A stretch of DNA of 64,000 nt. Source: Acidobacteriota bacterium. Lineage in GTDB: Bacteria > Acidobacteriota > Terriglobia > Bryobacterales > Bryobacteraceae. Positions within the stretch are counted from its first letter, which is position 1. The number at the start of each line of letters is the position of its first letter. Where the stretch lies: positions 27,209-91,208 of the forward strand of contig JAFDVS010000005.1 of NCBI GenBank assembly GCA_018268935.1, given 5' to 3'. Below, piece by piece: positions 45,498 through 53,858 of the stretch. The notes below the pieces were generated by a model. The model did not search any database. It saw only the letters and a list, made by a program, of their open reading frames with translations, and was not told the origin of the DNA. The position numbers were made by a program, and so were the translations under genes.

Positions 45498-47315
45498 CTA
45501 CAGTAGAGCCTGCCTCAGTTCCGCAAAGTTCGAAGCCGTCACCAACTGCCATCGGATGTCAAGTTTTGTAAACTTGCCCAGTTCCGCCTTCATGCTCTCA
45601 CTCGGTGATTCGGCGCACGCCAGAAAGAGAAAGCCCCCTGCCACCTGGTAGGGAACCACGCGCCACTGCTCCACAACATGAACCGGCAAAGCCCGCGCCG
45701 TGCTGGCCCTGATGCGCCGCGGATCGATGTGCAGCAACGGAATACTGGCCTGGAGGCTCAACGCCTGGTAGACCTGCTGTTCGGTGAGCAGCCGGCTTCG
45801 CACCAAATGCTCACCCAGGCGCACCTGTTGCGGTTTCGTCCGCAATGCCCACTCCAACTGGGCCGTGCTGATGCGCCCTGCGGTAACCAGAATCTCACCC
45901 AAACGCCGCCGTTGCCCTACCGCTGCCAGCGCCGGATAGCTGTGGTCCGTCTTCAACCACACCAGAGGTTTCCCGTCCACCTTCGATTTGGCAAAGCGCC
46001 ACACTGCCCCTGCCGTGGCCCGGAAGTTGATGTAGTTGGCCAGCATGGCGCGGATGGGTACCGCCGACGCATAGCTCCATCCGTAGATCCGTGCGGTGCA
46101 CCAGGCGCGGACGCCGAGATGCACGAATTGCATGCTGCTGGTGAACGACAGCAAGACGAACGTCGGCATCCCGCTTGCGATCCCCTGTAGTCCCCACTGC
46201 ACGCCCGTCACACGGCACCAGGTCCAGGTCAGCAACCCGTAGACAAACATCAGGCTGGTGAGCATGCTCACCGGGTTTCCGACAAGCCCCTTGCGATCGC
46301 GCCACATCCAGTACACCGTTCCGATACTGCCCCGCCATCCGTGGCGCTCCCAGCTCTGTAGAGCAATTCCCGTCACCCAGCGCGTTCGTTGCTTGATGGC
46401 TCCTTTTATTGTCTGCGGGAAATACTCCCTGGTGGCTACAGGTTGTCCGCCCTGCATCTGGACTGGCATGAACAACTGGGGGCAGCCGAGGAAGTGCAAC
46501 TTGAGCCCGTTCTCGTAATCCTCGGTGAGGCATTCCGGCTCGAAGATTCTGCCGGTCCGCTCCGCCAGGCGCTCCATCGCGTACCGCGTGAACGCAGTGC
46601 CGACTCCGTTGGACGGAATGAACCCGCCAAGAATCTGGCGGCCCGGCATATCTTTGGTCTGGAATTCGGCAAATTCGTCACAGTAGATCCCGTGCGTCCA
46701 GGACTGGATCGGTGTGGGGAGGGGAAGCACCGGCACCTGCACCATGTCATAGACGTCGCAATGGTAATTCATCCAGTGCAAGGCGATGGGGTGGACAACG
46801 TCCTCGGCATCGTGTGTCGCGATAATCTCGAAACGAACCTGGTGTTCCCGTTCGAAGGCCAGCATCCTCTGATAGATCCAATTGAGGCAATCGGCCTTGG
46901 AGGTCGGGCCGGGATTGCCACAAACAGCGGTGTGGACATTGGCGAAAGTGGCTTCCAACTCGCGAGCGGCGGTCAAAGTGGGGGTATCGTTAGGGTATAC
47001 GCCTAAGAAAAGGTCGTACGACAAATACTCTATTTGGTTTACATTATTTGACACCATTTGCCGGATTACCGACTCTTCCTGCCAGAGTGGCACGAAGATC
47101 GCGATCCGTTTCTGGGGTGCGGCGAGGGCGTCGTGCAATTCCTGCTGCCGCCAGCGGCCGGGATGCCAGGCACGATCGGAAATATATGTAAAGAAGCAAA
47201 TTGCGTCGATGAAGAGGTCGTCGATGCCGCTCACCAGGATCCATAGGGCGAGGGGGACAAGGAGGGAGTGTACGAGCAAATCGAGCGTGGCGATGGGGCT
47301 CGGCGTGACTTCCAC
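45498..47315 (-). CDS. Membrane glycosyltransferase (GT2, NfrB-like) with C-terminal MshEN domain
   Basis: 605 residues: N-terminal helix, GT-A catalytic domain with DAED (169-172), TEDYENG (264-270) and QRTRW (309-313), the processive GT2 signature, then several membrane helices (about 345-425). A C-terminal MshEN-type domain (about 460-600) contains two RLGExLV motifs (470-476 and 498-504), the signature that binds c-di-GMP in MshE and related proteins. It likely makes an exopolysaccharide under second-messenger control. The start is GTG at 47315; I see no clear Shine-Dalgarno. The stop lies at the end of the structured RNA. Confidence 0.83.
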   Translation of the reverse strand: MEVTPSPIATLDLLVHSLLVPLALWILVSGIDDLFIDAICFFTYISDRAWHPGRWRQQELHDALAAPQKRIAIFVPLWQEESVIRQMVSNNVNQIEYLSYDLFLGVYPNDTPTLTAARELEATFANVHTAVCGNPGPTSKADCLNWIYQRMLAFEREHQVRFEIIATHDAEDVVHPIALHWMNYHCDVYDMVQVPVLPLPTPIQSWTHGIYCDEFAEFQTKDMPGRQILGGFIPSNGVGTAFTRYAMERLAERTGRIFEPECLTEDYENGLKLHFLGCPQLFMPVQMQGGQPVATREYFPQTIKGAIKQRTRWVTGIALQSWERHGWRGSIGTVYWMWRDRKGLVGNPVSMLTSLMFVYGLLTWTWCRVTGVQWGLQGIASGMPTFVLLSFTSSMQFVHLGVRAWCTARIYGWSYASAVPIRAMLANYINFRATAGAVWRFAKSKVDGKPLVWLKTDHSYPALAAVGQRRRLGEILVTAGRISTAQLEWALRTKPQQVRLGEHLVRSRLLTEQQVYQALSLQASIPLLHIDPRRIRASTARALPVHVVEQWRVVPYQVAGGFLFLACAESPSESMKAELGKFTKLDIRWQLVTASNFAELRQALL

Positions 47316-47362
47316 CTACAGGAGAGGGTGTAAGAAATGGTTGGAAAATCTCACCCCAATTT

Positions 47363-47378
47363 TGGCACGCCAATTGCT
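47363..47378 (+). promoter_or_regulatory. Sigma-54 (RpoN) promoter
   Basis: TGGCACG-N4-TTGCT (47363-47378) has the invariant GG (47364-47365) and GC (47376-47377) exactly ten bases apart, an essentially perfect -24/-12 element. It points to the + strand, so transcription would start near 47389 and run into a ~325-base gene-free stretch. The near-palindromic TTGGCACGCCAA could also be an operator. Two sigma-54 activator genes lie within 9 kb. Confidence 0.7.
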
Positions 47379-47388
47379 ACATCATAAG

Positions 47389-47715
47389 CAAGATGCGGTC
47401 CTACACCGGACGAACGGCTCCTGCTTGGGTAATTCTGCAATGGACTAGCAGAAAAAATTTCCTCTCCCGGCAATTTTTACCTCTCCGGTGATAACCGTCG
47501 CAGCCTCCCGTGGTCTCTCCCGCGGGCGTGTTTGCCGGTGGCGGCTCCCTGAAACGTCTCCCTCCGAGCGTTGCCGCCACCGGTGAACGGTACTTTTGGC
47601 TTTGCTGTTTTGGACTGGGATTGAACTTGTCGCGCCGGAGGCGAAGATCCTCCGCCCTCCCTTCGGCGCACACCAGCGGTAGAGCGTAGATCCTCCTCCA
47701 CCACGCCTCTGCCCA
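47389..47715 (+). other. Gene-free stretch, candidate sigma-54-dependent small RNA
   Basis: No convincing protein gene is visible on either strand. On the + strand, downstream of the RpoN promoter, are a TTCTGC/GCAGAA hairpin (about 47433-47453), a strong 11-bp GC-rich stem (47535-47545 with 47573-47583, 27-base loop), and a CGGAGG/CCTCCG hairpin near 47634-47652. A T-rich tract (about 47592-47612) follows the big stem and could end the transcript. A 32-codon ORF (47393-47491) exists but has no ribosome-binding site. Runs antisense toward the lipoprotein gene's 3' end. Confidence 0.45.
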
Positions 47716-48357
47716 TCAGCGCAGGCGATCGAGCAGATCACGCGAGAGAAGGTCGGCCCGTTCGGCTAAGCTGACGGAACCAGACAGATCTTCTTCCCGC
47801 GTCTGCTCCGCCTGCGCTAGAAATGTGCGGATCCGCGCCAGCGTTTCGGTCTGTTCCTTCGTTAACAGCTTCCCCTCGATCAGCACCATCGAACTCCTGG
47901 TTCGCTCCACCGCCGCATCCAGCCGCTTAGCCAGATCGCGCCGCTCCTCCGGAGACAGGATCACCCCCAGACGGACAGGCGGGTTTGGCTTGGTTTCCTC
48001 CACCTGGGGCGGATCGATTTTCGGTGTCTCGGGCTTAGGCGCTTCGGCGATCTTTACTTCCGCCGCCTTCTTGCTCGCCCGCCGCGTGCGGCGCGGCGGC
48101 GCCTTTTTCACGGGTGGCTCAGGAGGCGGCGCCGTGACCACGACGTTCACCGGCGGCTCGTCCGGAGCCGGCGTCCCCGTCTGAATCTTCGGCCCGGGAG
48201 GAAGGGGTGGCGGGTCCTTCGGTTTCTCGGTGCGGTTCGGAATGATGATGGGTGGCGGAGGCACCGAAGAGGTATGTTTCTTCCGGCACGCAGGTAGAAT
48301 GATGGCCATCACGGCCAGACACAAACACGCCGATTTGTTGAAGCGCCTGCTGTGCAT
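47716..48357 (-). CDS. Proline-rich putative lipoprotein
   Basis: 213 residues with a lipobox (ILPAC, modified Cys at about 24) and a long Pro/Lys-rich periplasmic linker (about 30-130: VPPPPIIIPN, KDPPPLPPGP). A helical C-terminal domain (SPEERRDLAKRLDAAVERT, then RADLLSRDLLDRL) follows. No known fold is recognised. It follows the kinase gene by 32 bases and is probably co-transcribed with the two-component pair, so it may be a target or accessory envelope sensor of that system. Confidence 0.65.
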   Translation of the reverse strand: MHSRRFNKSACLCLAVMAIILPACRKKHTSSVPPPPIIIPNRTEKPKDPPPLPPGPKIQTGTPAPDEPPVNVVVTAPPPEPPVKKAPPRRTRRASKKAAEVKIAEAPKPETPKIDPPQVEETKPNPPVRLGVILSPEERRDLAKRLDAAVERTRSSMVLIEGKLLTKEQTETLARIRTFLAQAEQTREEDLSGSVSLAERADLLSRDLLDRLR

Positions 48358-48389
48358 ACGGGGAATCGGAGCCGCACTGCGCGATTGAC

Positions 48390-50252
48390 TCAGGCAGCCT
48401 CCGTGGAAACGGGAAACCGCAATCGAAACACCGTTCCTTTTCCTACTTCGCTTGTGAACTCGATTGTACCATTATGAAGTTGAATGGCCCGGAACGTCAT
48501 CGCCAATCCAATGCCGGATCCTTTTTCCTTCGTCGTGAAATAGAGCTGAAATACCTTGCTTTGATTCTCCGCGGGGATGCCCGGCCCTTCATCCTGAATC
48601 ATCAGATCGCAGGTTCCTGAGGAGAGCGTCGCCTTCACGGTGAGGTTGCCCCCGGTGCGCATCGCCTCAATGCCGTTCATCACGACATTGAGAATGGCCT
48701 GCTTCAGCAGATCGCGATCGCCGCGAATGATAATGCTTTCCGGCTCCGCCGAGAACTGCAGGTTCACCTTTTGCATGGTGGCCTGCGGGCGCACGAGGGA
48801 AGTGACTTCGCGCGCCATGGCCGCCAGGTCGACATCTTCCACGGCCAAATCCACCGGGCGCGTGAAGTCGAGGAATGTTTTGACCACGCGGTCCAGCCGG
48901 CGGATTTCCTGGGAAATGATGTTGATTTCGTCGTCCGCATCGGGGCTTGTTTCCGATACTCTTGTCCTTAATAATTCGAGCCGCAAGGCAATGGAATTGA
49001 GTGGATTCTTGATTTCATGCGCCACCCCGCCCGTTAAACGGCTGATCGCCGACAAGCGCCGCGAGATGTCGAGCTGTGTCGCCAACTGCCGCCGCGACTC
49101 GGCATCGCGCAATGTGATCAGCGTTCCTGACCGGTCAGCGAGCGTATCGACACTCAGCAGCACACGCAGCGGCTGTTTCCCATTGCGGTCCAGCCCCACC
49201 AGGTAGTCCTGTGTGGGCCGCCCTAGCCGGATGGACTGCTGAATGGCTGAGCCCAGCGGTTCCGAAGCAGGGAAAATCTCCACCAACTGCTTGCCGATCA
49301 TCTCTGCTCTGGTCATTTCGAGCAGCCGCTCAGCCGCCAGTCCGGCCATCGCCAGCTTATCGTTGCGGTCGAACACCAGCACCGCGTCTTCCATGCGCTC
49401 CATCAGGCCTTCGATGTTGCTGCGCATCTGGGTCACATCTTCCTGCGCGCCGCGGATCTGCTGTCCCAGCAGGTTCAGCTTCGATTGGACGATCGCCAGT
49501 TCGCGAGTCTTGCCGAGCGGATCGCGGTCCTCTTTCGGCCCCGCCGCTTCCGGCGTGCCGCTGGCAATGCGGTCAATCTCCTTGCTGATGCTGGTGAGCG
49601 GTCCGATGGCGAGATTGGCGGAGAAGATTCCGAGGAGGATCGACATCAGCAGCGAGATCGCGGAAACCAACCCGATTTTGTAAACCTGCGGCAACAGTGC
49701 ATCGCGCAGGAACACGCTCGAAACTACAATCTGGATGGTGAAGATCGGTAACTTCTGCTGGGGCACCCCCAGCGGCAGCGCCATCTCGTAATCCTGCTGG
49801 CCCTTGGTCAGGCCGACGATCCGGTCCGTGACTTCCTTCAACTTCCACTCGGCGAAGGACGGCAGCTTGCGCATGATGGTGCCGCGCTTGGATGGCGTGG
49901 AACTGGCCAGAATCTCGTCCAGTTCGCTGGCGACCACGATCTCCACGATCATCTTCGAGTTCGACATCGAACTCTGGATTAACTGCTGCAACAGCTTATC
50001 TTCGGCCACGATGCGCGTCCACAACTGCTTGCTTTCCTCGAGTGTGGTGGGCGGCGGATCCACCGTGGCGGAGCTTTCCTGGACACGCGCCAGCACCAGG
50101 CTTTTCACCTGCTGCGCCACCAGTTCCGAGCGCTCCATCACACCATTGGTCCAGTTCTCCACCACCGTGTTCAAATGCATGGCGGAGAGGATTGTCACAA
50201 TGACCGTGACAAGCAGAACGATTAAGAGCAGCAGCCGCGCTTTGAGCGACAT
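48390..50252 (-). CDS. Membrane sensor histidine kinase with PAS domain
   Basis: 620 residues: N-terminal helix (8-23), periplasmic sensing region (about 25-190), second helix (193-212), HAMP (about 213-265), a PAS-like domain (about 280-390), HisKA with phospho-acceptor His412 in GGVAHEIKNPLNS, and an HATPase domain with NGIEA, DEGPGIP and FTTKEKGSGIGLAM. It is encoded 34 bases after the NtrC-type regulator on the same transcript and should phosphorylate it. The periplasmic stimulus is unknown. Confidence 0.9.
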   Translation of the reverse strand: MSLKARLLLLIVLLVTVIVTILSAMHLNTVVENWTNGVMERSELVAQQVKSLVLARVQESSATVDPPPTTLEESKQLWTRIVAEDKLLQQLIQSSMSNSKMIVEIVVASELDEILASSTPSKRGTIMRKLPSFAEWKLKEVTDRIVGLTKGQQDYEMALPLGVPQQKLPIFTIQIVVSSVFLRDALLPQVYKIGLVSAISLLMSILLGIFSANLAIGPLTSISKEIDRIASGTPEAAGPKEDRDPLGKTRELAIVQSKLNLLGQQIRGAQEDVTQMRSNIEGLMERMEDAVLVFDRNDKLAMAGLAAERLLEMTRAEMIGKQLVEIFPASEPLGSAIQQSIRLGRPTQDYLVGLDRNGKQPLRVLLSVDTLADRSGTLITLRDAESRRQLATQLDISRRLSAISRLTGGVAHEIKNPLNSIALRLELLRTRVSETSPDADDEINIISQEIRRLDRVVKTFLDFTRPVDLAVEDVDLAAMAREVTSLVRPQATMQKVNLQFSAEPESIIIRGDRDLLKQAILNVVMNGIEAMRTGGNLTVKATLSSGTCDLMIQDEGPGIPAENQSKVFQLYFTTKEKGSGIGLAMTFRAIQLHNGTIEFTSEVGKGTVFRLRFPVSTEAA

Positions 50253-50286
50253 TCCAATCTCGATTCCCTATGCAACTCGATAGCCA

Positions 50287-51702
50287 CTAAGCGGAGGCGC
50301 TCTCTTCGGCTTCGCTTCCGCCGTATCCCTTCAGTTTATTGAACAGCGTCTTGAGGCTGATTCCCAGAATTTCAGCAGCCCGTGTCTTATTGTTCTTCGT
50401 ATGCTGCAGGGTCAATTCGATGAGCGCACGTTCCGCCTGGTCGATGGTGACTCCCACCGGCAAGGTGACCGCGGGCCCGGAACTGGTTTCCGCCACCGGC
50501 GGTTTGGCGTCGGCGGTCTGGAACTGGAGCGGCAGATGGGAACTGTTGATTGTTCCTTCGCCGGCCAGAATCACAGCCCGTTCAATCACGTTCCGCAACT
50601 CGCGCACGTTGCCGGGCCAGTTGTGGTTCGCCATCCGGTCCAGGGCGGACTGGGCGATATCGGAAACACGGCAGCCGTGCTTGACGTTGAGATCGTTGAT
50701 CAGCGCCGCGGCGATCCGCGGAATGTCGTCCTTGCGTTCGCGCAACGGCGGCAGCGGAATCGGGAATACGTTCAGGCGATAGAACAAGTCTTCGCGAAAC
50801 GTGCCTTTGCGGATGGAGTCTTCGAGCGGTTTGTTGGTGGCCGCCACGACGCGCACATCCACCGTGATTTCGCCCTTGCCGCCAAGGCGGCGCACACGCG
50901 AATCCTCCAGCACGCGCAGCAGCTTGGCCTGCGTGGGGAACGGCATGTCACCGATTTCGTCGAGCAGCAGTGTTCCGCCGTGGGCCAGTTCGAAACAACC
51001 GGCGCGGCGCTCCAATGCTCCCGTGAAGGCGCCCTTCTCGTGCCCGAACAGTTCGCTTTCAATCAATGTTTCCGGCAGTGCGGCGCAGTTGATGGCTACG
51101 AACGGACCGCCGGAGCGGGAACTGAGCGAATGCACGGCGCGGGCAGCCAGTTCCTTTCCGGTGCCGCTTTCGCCCATGATGAGCACGGCGGCTTTACTGG
51201 GGGCTACCTGGCGCAGGAGTGCGAACACGGACTGCATGGATCGCGAATTCCCGACCAGTTCGCCGAGCACGCCCTGATAGCTCAACTGCTGTTCGAGGTT
51301 GGCGGCGCGTTCCACCAGCCGGCTTTGCGTGGCCGCGCGTTCCAGCAGCAAACGCAACTCGCGCGGCTGGATGGGCTTTTCGAGGAACCAGTAGGCGCCC
51401 AGATCGTGGATAGTTTCGAGTGCTGTTTCGAGATTTCCGAATGCCGTCAGCACCAGGGAAGGAATGGAATGCCCCTGTTCCTGCAGATTGCGCAGCAGCG
51501 ATTTGCCATCCATACGCGGCATCATCAGGTCAGTGACCAGAACGCCGGGATGAAATTCGCTCACTTTGCGCAGCGCTTCTTCACCATCCGCCGCGGTTTC
51601 GGTCTGAAAGCCCCAAGTGGTGACCATCGAGGCCAGTGCGGTGCGTTGGGTTTCTTCGTCGTCAACAATCAGGACGCGGGTTGGGACTCGGCTATGATCC
51701 AT
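50287..51702 (-). CDS. Sigma-54-dependent NtrC-family response regulator
   Basis: 471 residues: receiver domain with phospho-acceptor Asp58 (LVTDLMMP) and acidic pocket DDEE; AAA+ domain with Walker A GESGTGKE (177-184) and the RpoN-contacting GAFTGA loop (224-229, intact); C-terminal Fis-type helix-turn-helix (TRAAEILGISLKTLFNKL). It should activate RpoN promoters when phosphorylated by the adjacent kinase. The sigma-54 promoter found at 47.36 kb, just beyond this operon, is the nearest candidate target. Confidence 0.92.
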   Translation of the reverse strand: MDHSRVPTRVLIVDDEETQRTALASMVTTWGFQTETAADGEEALRKVSEFHPGVLVTDLMMPRMDGKSLLRNLQEQGHSIPSLVLTAFGNLETALETIHDLGAYWFLEKPIQPRELRLLLERAATQSRLVERAANLEQQLSYQGVLGELVGNSRSMQSVFALLRQVAPSKAAVLIMGESGTGKELAARAVHSLSSRSGGPFVAINCAALPETLIESELFGHEKGAFTGALERRAGCFELAHGGTLLLDEIGDMPFPTQAKLLRVLEDSRVRRLGGKGEITVDVRVVAATNKPLEDSIRKGTFREDLFYRLNVFPIPLPPLRERKDDIPRIAAALINDLNVKHGCRVSDIAQSALDRMANHNWPGNVRELRNVIERAVILAGEGTINSSHLPLQFQTADAKPPVAETSSGPAVTLPVGVTIDQAERALIELTLQHTKNNKTRAAEILGISLKTLFNKLKGYGGSEAEESASA

Positions 51703-51822
51703 GAGGAACTTTCACAGTAACACGCATCCACGCGTCCGGTACTTGTAAAGAGTTGTCAAAAGCATATGCCAGCGCCTCCCCGGGAAAGTCAACACTTGCG
51801 ATACTCGCCCGAGGAGATCCTC

Positions 51823-52605
51823 ATGCGCCAGCTCCTGATACTCTTCCCGTGCGTCTTGCTTTGCACTGCGCCAGGACTCGCACAGATCGATGGGGAACAG
51901 GCTCTGGCTGTGTTCCTCGCGTGGCGGAATTCCTCTGAGAACAAGCAGCTCTCCTGGGAAGCTGCTACGAAGAAATACCTGGCAAAGCTGGTGCGGGATG
52001 GGCTCTCGCCCGAACAGGCCGGGAAGACGCTGTCAATCGTGTCTTCGCATGACGAGGGAGCTTTCTATGATCCGGTATATGCGAACACCAATCCGACCTC
52101 TCCCACTGCCCCGTCCAAACTCCTGAGGGAGGCCGTGGCTGGTCTCAAACCGGGCAAAGCGCTCGATGTGGGGATGGGCCAGGGACGGAATTCGTTGTTT
52201 CTCGCCACACGCGGCTGGGATGTCACCGGGTTCGACACTTCGAAAGTGGGTCTGGAGCAAGCTCGCAAGGCTGCGGCCGCGGCAAACGTGACGATTCGCG
52301 CCCTGCATGCCTCCGATGAGGAGTTCGATTTCGGTGTTGCGCAATGGGATCTGATTGCCATCCTCTACCCGATCGAGAAGCGAAGCGTGTTTCGAGTCCG
52401 GCAGGCATTGAAGCCAGGCGGTATCGTCGTTGTGGAGTGCAGTCACAAGGAAGGGGCGAACGCTCCCTTCGAATACGAAACCAATGAACTGCTGAGGATC
52501 TTTGAGGGCTTTCGTATCGTGCATTATGAAGACCGGATGGGACAGCACGAATGGGCGCGCAAGACGCTGCGTATGGTGCGCCTGATCGCTCAAAAATCCG
52601 ATTGA
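51823..52605 (+). CDS. SAM-dependent class I methyltransferase with an export signal
   Basis: 260 residues from the ATG at 51823, which has GAGGAG six bases upstream; the longer in-frame ORF from 51766 lacks this. The N-terminus is a clear signal peptide (MRQLLILFPCVLLCTAPGLAQ). A Rossmann methyltransferase core follows, with motif I ALDVGMGQGRNSLFLA and motif II VTGFDTSKVG, and post-motif WDLIAILYP. SAM is cytoplasmic, so a signal peptide is odd; the protein may be membrane-anchored, or the signal vestigial. The 3' end overlaps a minus-strand nucleotidyltransferase gene by 16 bases. Confidence 0.82.
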   Translation: MRQLLILFPCVLLCTAPGLAQIDGEQALAVFLAWRNSSENKQLSWEAATKKYLAKLVRDGLSPEQAGKTLSIVSSHDEGAFYDPVYANTNPTSPTAPSKLLREAVAGLKPGKALDVGMGQGRNSLFLATRGWDVTGFDTSKVGLEQARKAAAAANVTIRALHASDEEFDFGVAQWDLIAILYPIEKRSVFRVRQALKPGGIVVVECSHKEGANAPFEYETNELLRIFEGFRIVHYEDRMGQHEWARKTLRMVRLIAQKSD

Positions 52606-53339
52606 AGCAACATGCGAAGCGCCGGCTCCAGGCGTGCCGCAACTGCCGCATCCGCATGCCCAATCTCGCGCGCCAGCAATTCCAGCGTGACGCCGAACGC
52701 GCGGGACAACTCGGCCGCGTCCATAGTCCGCACCAGCGAGTCCCCGAATGGTTTGGTCACTTCCGCCGGCAATTGATGCAGGCCGCGCCCATGTACAGCC
52801 GGGAGTCCATGGCGCAGACAGGCCAGAGCCAGCGCTGTGTCGCGCATGCCGCTGATCATGAACTCGGCCTGCCAATGCTTCGTGCGCGCAATCGAACTGC
52901 GCACATGCAGCGCATAGAGCCAGCCGAATCCGATCAGGTAGCTTGCCGGCGGCTGCGGCATGTGCTGCGGCTCTCGTGCCGTGCCGCTCACCAGTTGAAA
53001 CTCCGGGCTGAGGGCTCGGAATTCGTCTTCAGCCACAAATGCCAAGTCCACCTGAAGCGTGTTGGAGAGCAGAAAGACGCGGTAGGTCCAGGCGCCGGCC
53101 TGCACATCCACGTGATGCACGGCGCCATGCCCGGCATACATGTGGCTGGTCCAGTCCGCCAGCGCGTCCGCCAGATCCCTGGACTCGCGGACGCCGAAGG
53201 CAAGATCGATGTCGGACCAGCGGTCTGACCGTGCGTTGGCTGCGGACCCGGTGATGGCGGTTCCACTCAAGCGAGCATCGCTTGCGGCGCGCGCCAGCAA
53301 CCTGCTGCGCAGCTCTTCTCGGTACTCAGGTGTGAACAT
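52590..53339 (-). CDS. Nucleotidyltransferase-domain protein (aminoglycoside-nucleotidyltransferase-like)
   Basis: 249 residues: N-terminal NTase fold with the signature TGSAANARSDRWSDIDLAFG (GS...D-x-D metal site) and a later Asp in LQVDLAFV, followed by a helical C-terminal domain. Resembles ANT/lincosamide-type or minimal nucleotidyltransferases that transfer a nucleotide to a small molecule or protein. The substrate is unknown; resistance or a toxin-like role are both possible. It overlaps the methyltransferase gene tail to tail. Confidence 0.75.
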   Translation of the reverse strand: MFTPEYREELRSRLLARAASDARLSGTAITGSAANARSDRWSDIDLAFGVRESRDLADALADWTSHMYAGHGAVHHVDVQAGAWTYRVFLLSNTLQVDLAFVAEDEFRALSPEFQLVSGTAREPQHMPQPPASYLIGFGWLYALHVRSSIARTKHWQAEFMISGMRDTALALACLRHGLPAVHGRGLHQLPAEVTKPFGDSLVRTMDAAELSRAFGVTLELLAREIGHADAAVAARLEPALRMLLQSDF

Positions 53340-53358
53340 CAGGAGAAAGTCTCTCCTG

Positions 53359-53733
53359 CTATCTTTTCATTTTCCCCATGCCGCGCCACAGAGGCCGGCC
53401 ATGCTCGTCGCGCAGTTCGATGGAAAGACGCTGTTCCGGAACCTGTATGGAGCGTGCGTAGAGGTAGCCGTCCACGTGGAAACCTTTCACGACGGCTGTG
53501 TTCCCTACCTTCGGATTGAAATCCTTTTCGATGAGGTAACGCATGGAGCCGAGAACCACCTTTTCCACGCCTTTTGCGGTGCGCAATTCGAGAGACGGCA
53601 TGGTTTGCATGTCGAGGCGCACGGCGGTAATGACCCCTTTGGTTTCCACCACCGTACGGCCGGTCATTGGTCCCGGCCCGGGTTGTGACAGCGTCAAAAA
53701 CGGGATGGCCATCAGCAAGCAAAGGCGTTTCAT
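53359..53733 (-). CDS. Small secreted hypothetical protein
   Basis: 124 residues starting at ATG 53733 with a GAGGACACG spacer; signal peptide (MKRLCLLMAIPFLTLS). The rest is beta-rich (TVVETKGVITAVRLDMQ, LELRTAKGVEKVVLGS), OB-fold-like, with a basic C-terminus. I do not recognise the family. It lies 19 bases upstream of the nucleotidyltransferase on the same strand. Confidence 0.65.
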   Translation of the reverse strand: MKRLCLLMAIPFLTLSQPGPGPMTGRTVVETKGVITAVRLDMQTMPSLELRTAKGVEKVVLGSMRYLIEKDFNPKVGNTAVVKGFHVDGYLYARSIQVPEQRLSIELRDEHGRPLWRGMGKMKR

Positions 53734-53824
53734 CGTGTCCTCACCAAAATCGGGGATGCATTTAGAATGCCAATCCGGAAAAACCCAAAGAACGCAGCAC
53801 TTGTAGGTGAACTCACCCAACGGT

Positions 53825-53839
53825 TGGTGCAGCGCTTGC
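53825..53839 (+). promoter_or_regulatory. Possible sigma-54 promoter of the second two-component pair
   Basis: TTGGTGCAGCGCTTGC at 53824-53839 keeps GG-N10-GC spacing and TTGC but has TGC instead of CAC in the -24 element. It lies 20 bases before the kinase's first GTG. A weaker match than 47363-47378; if real, an internal GTG at 53928 would be the better start. Confidence 0.35.
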
Positions 53840-53858
53840 GCGCAATCTCCCAGTTGGC

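Noticed and set aside
47598..47605. GCAAAGCC on the minus strand, reminiscent of the c-di-GMP-I riboswitch upstream of a c-di-GMP-linked gene
   Set aside because: The companion GGCAAACC element and the P1-P3 stems are absent, and it is almost 300 bases from the glycosyltransferase start.
47610..47635. tRNA-like T-loop (GTTCAATCCC) on the minus strand
   Set aside because: The flanking bases do not form a T-stem or acceptor stem, and no D or anticodon arm can be drawn.
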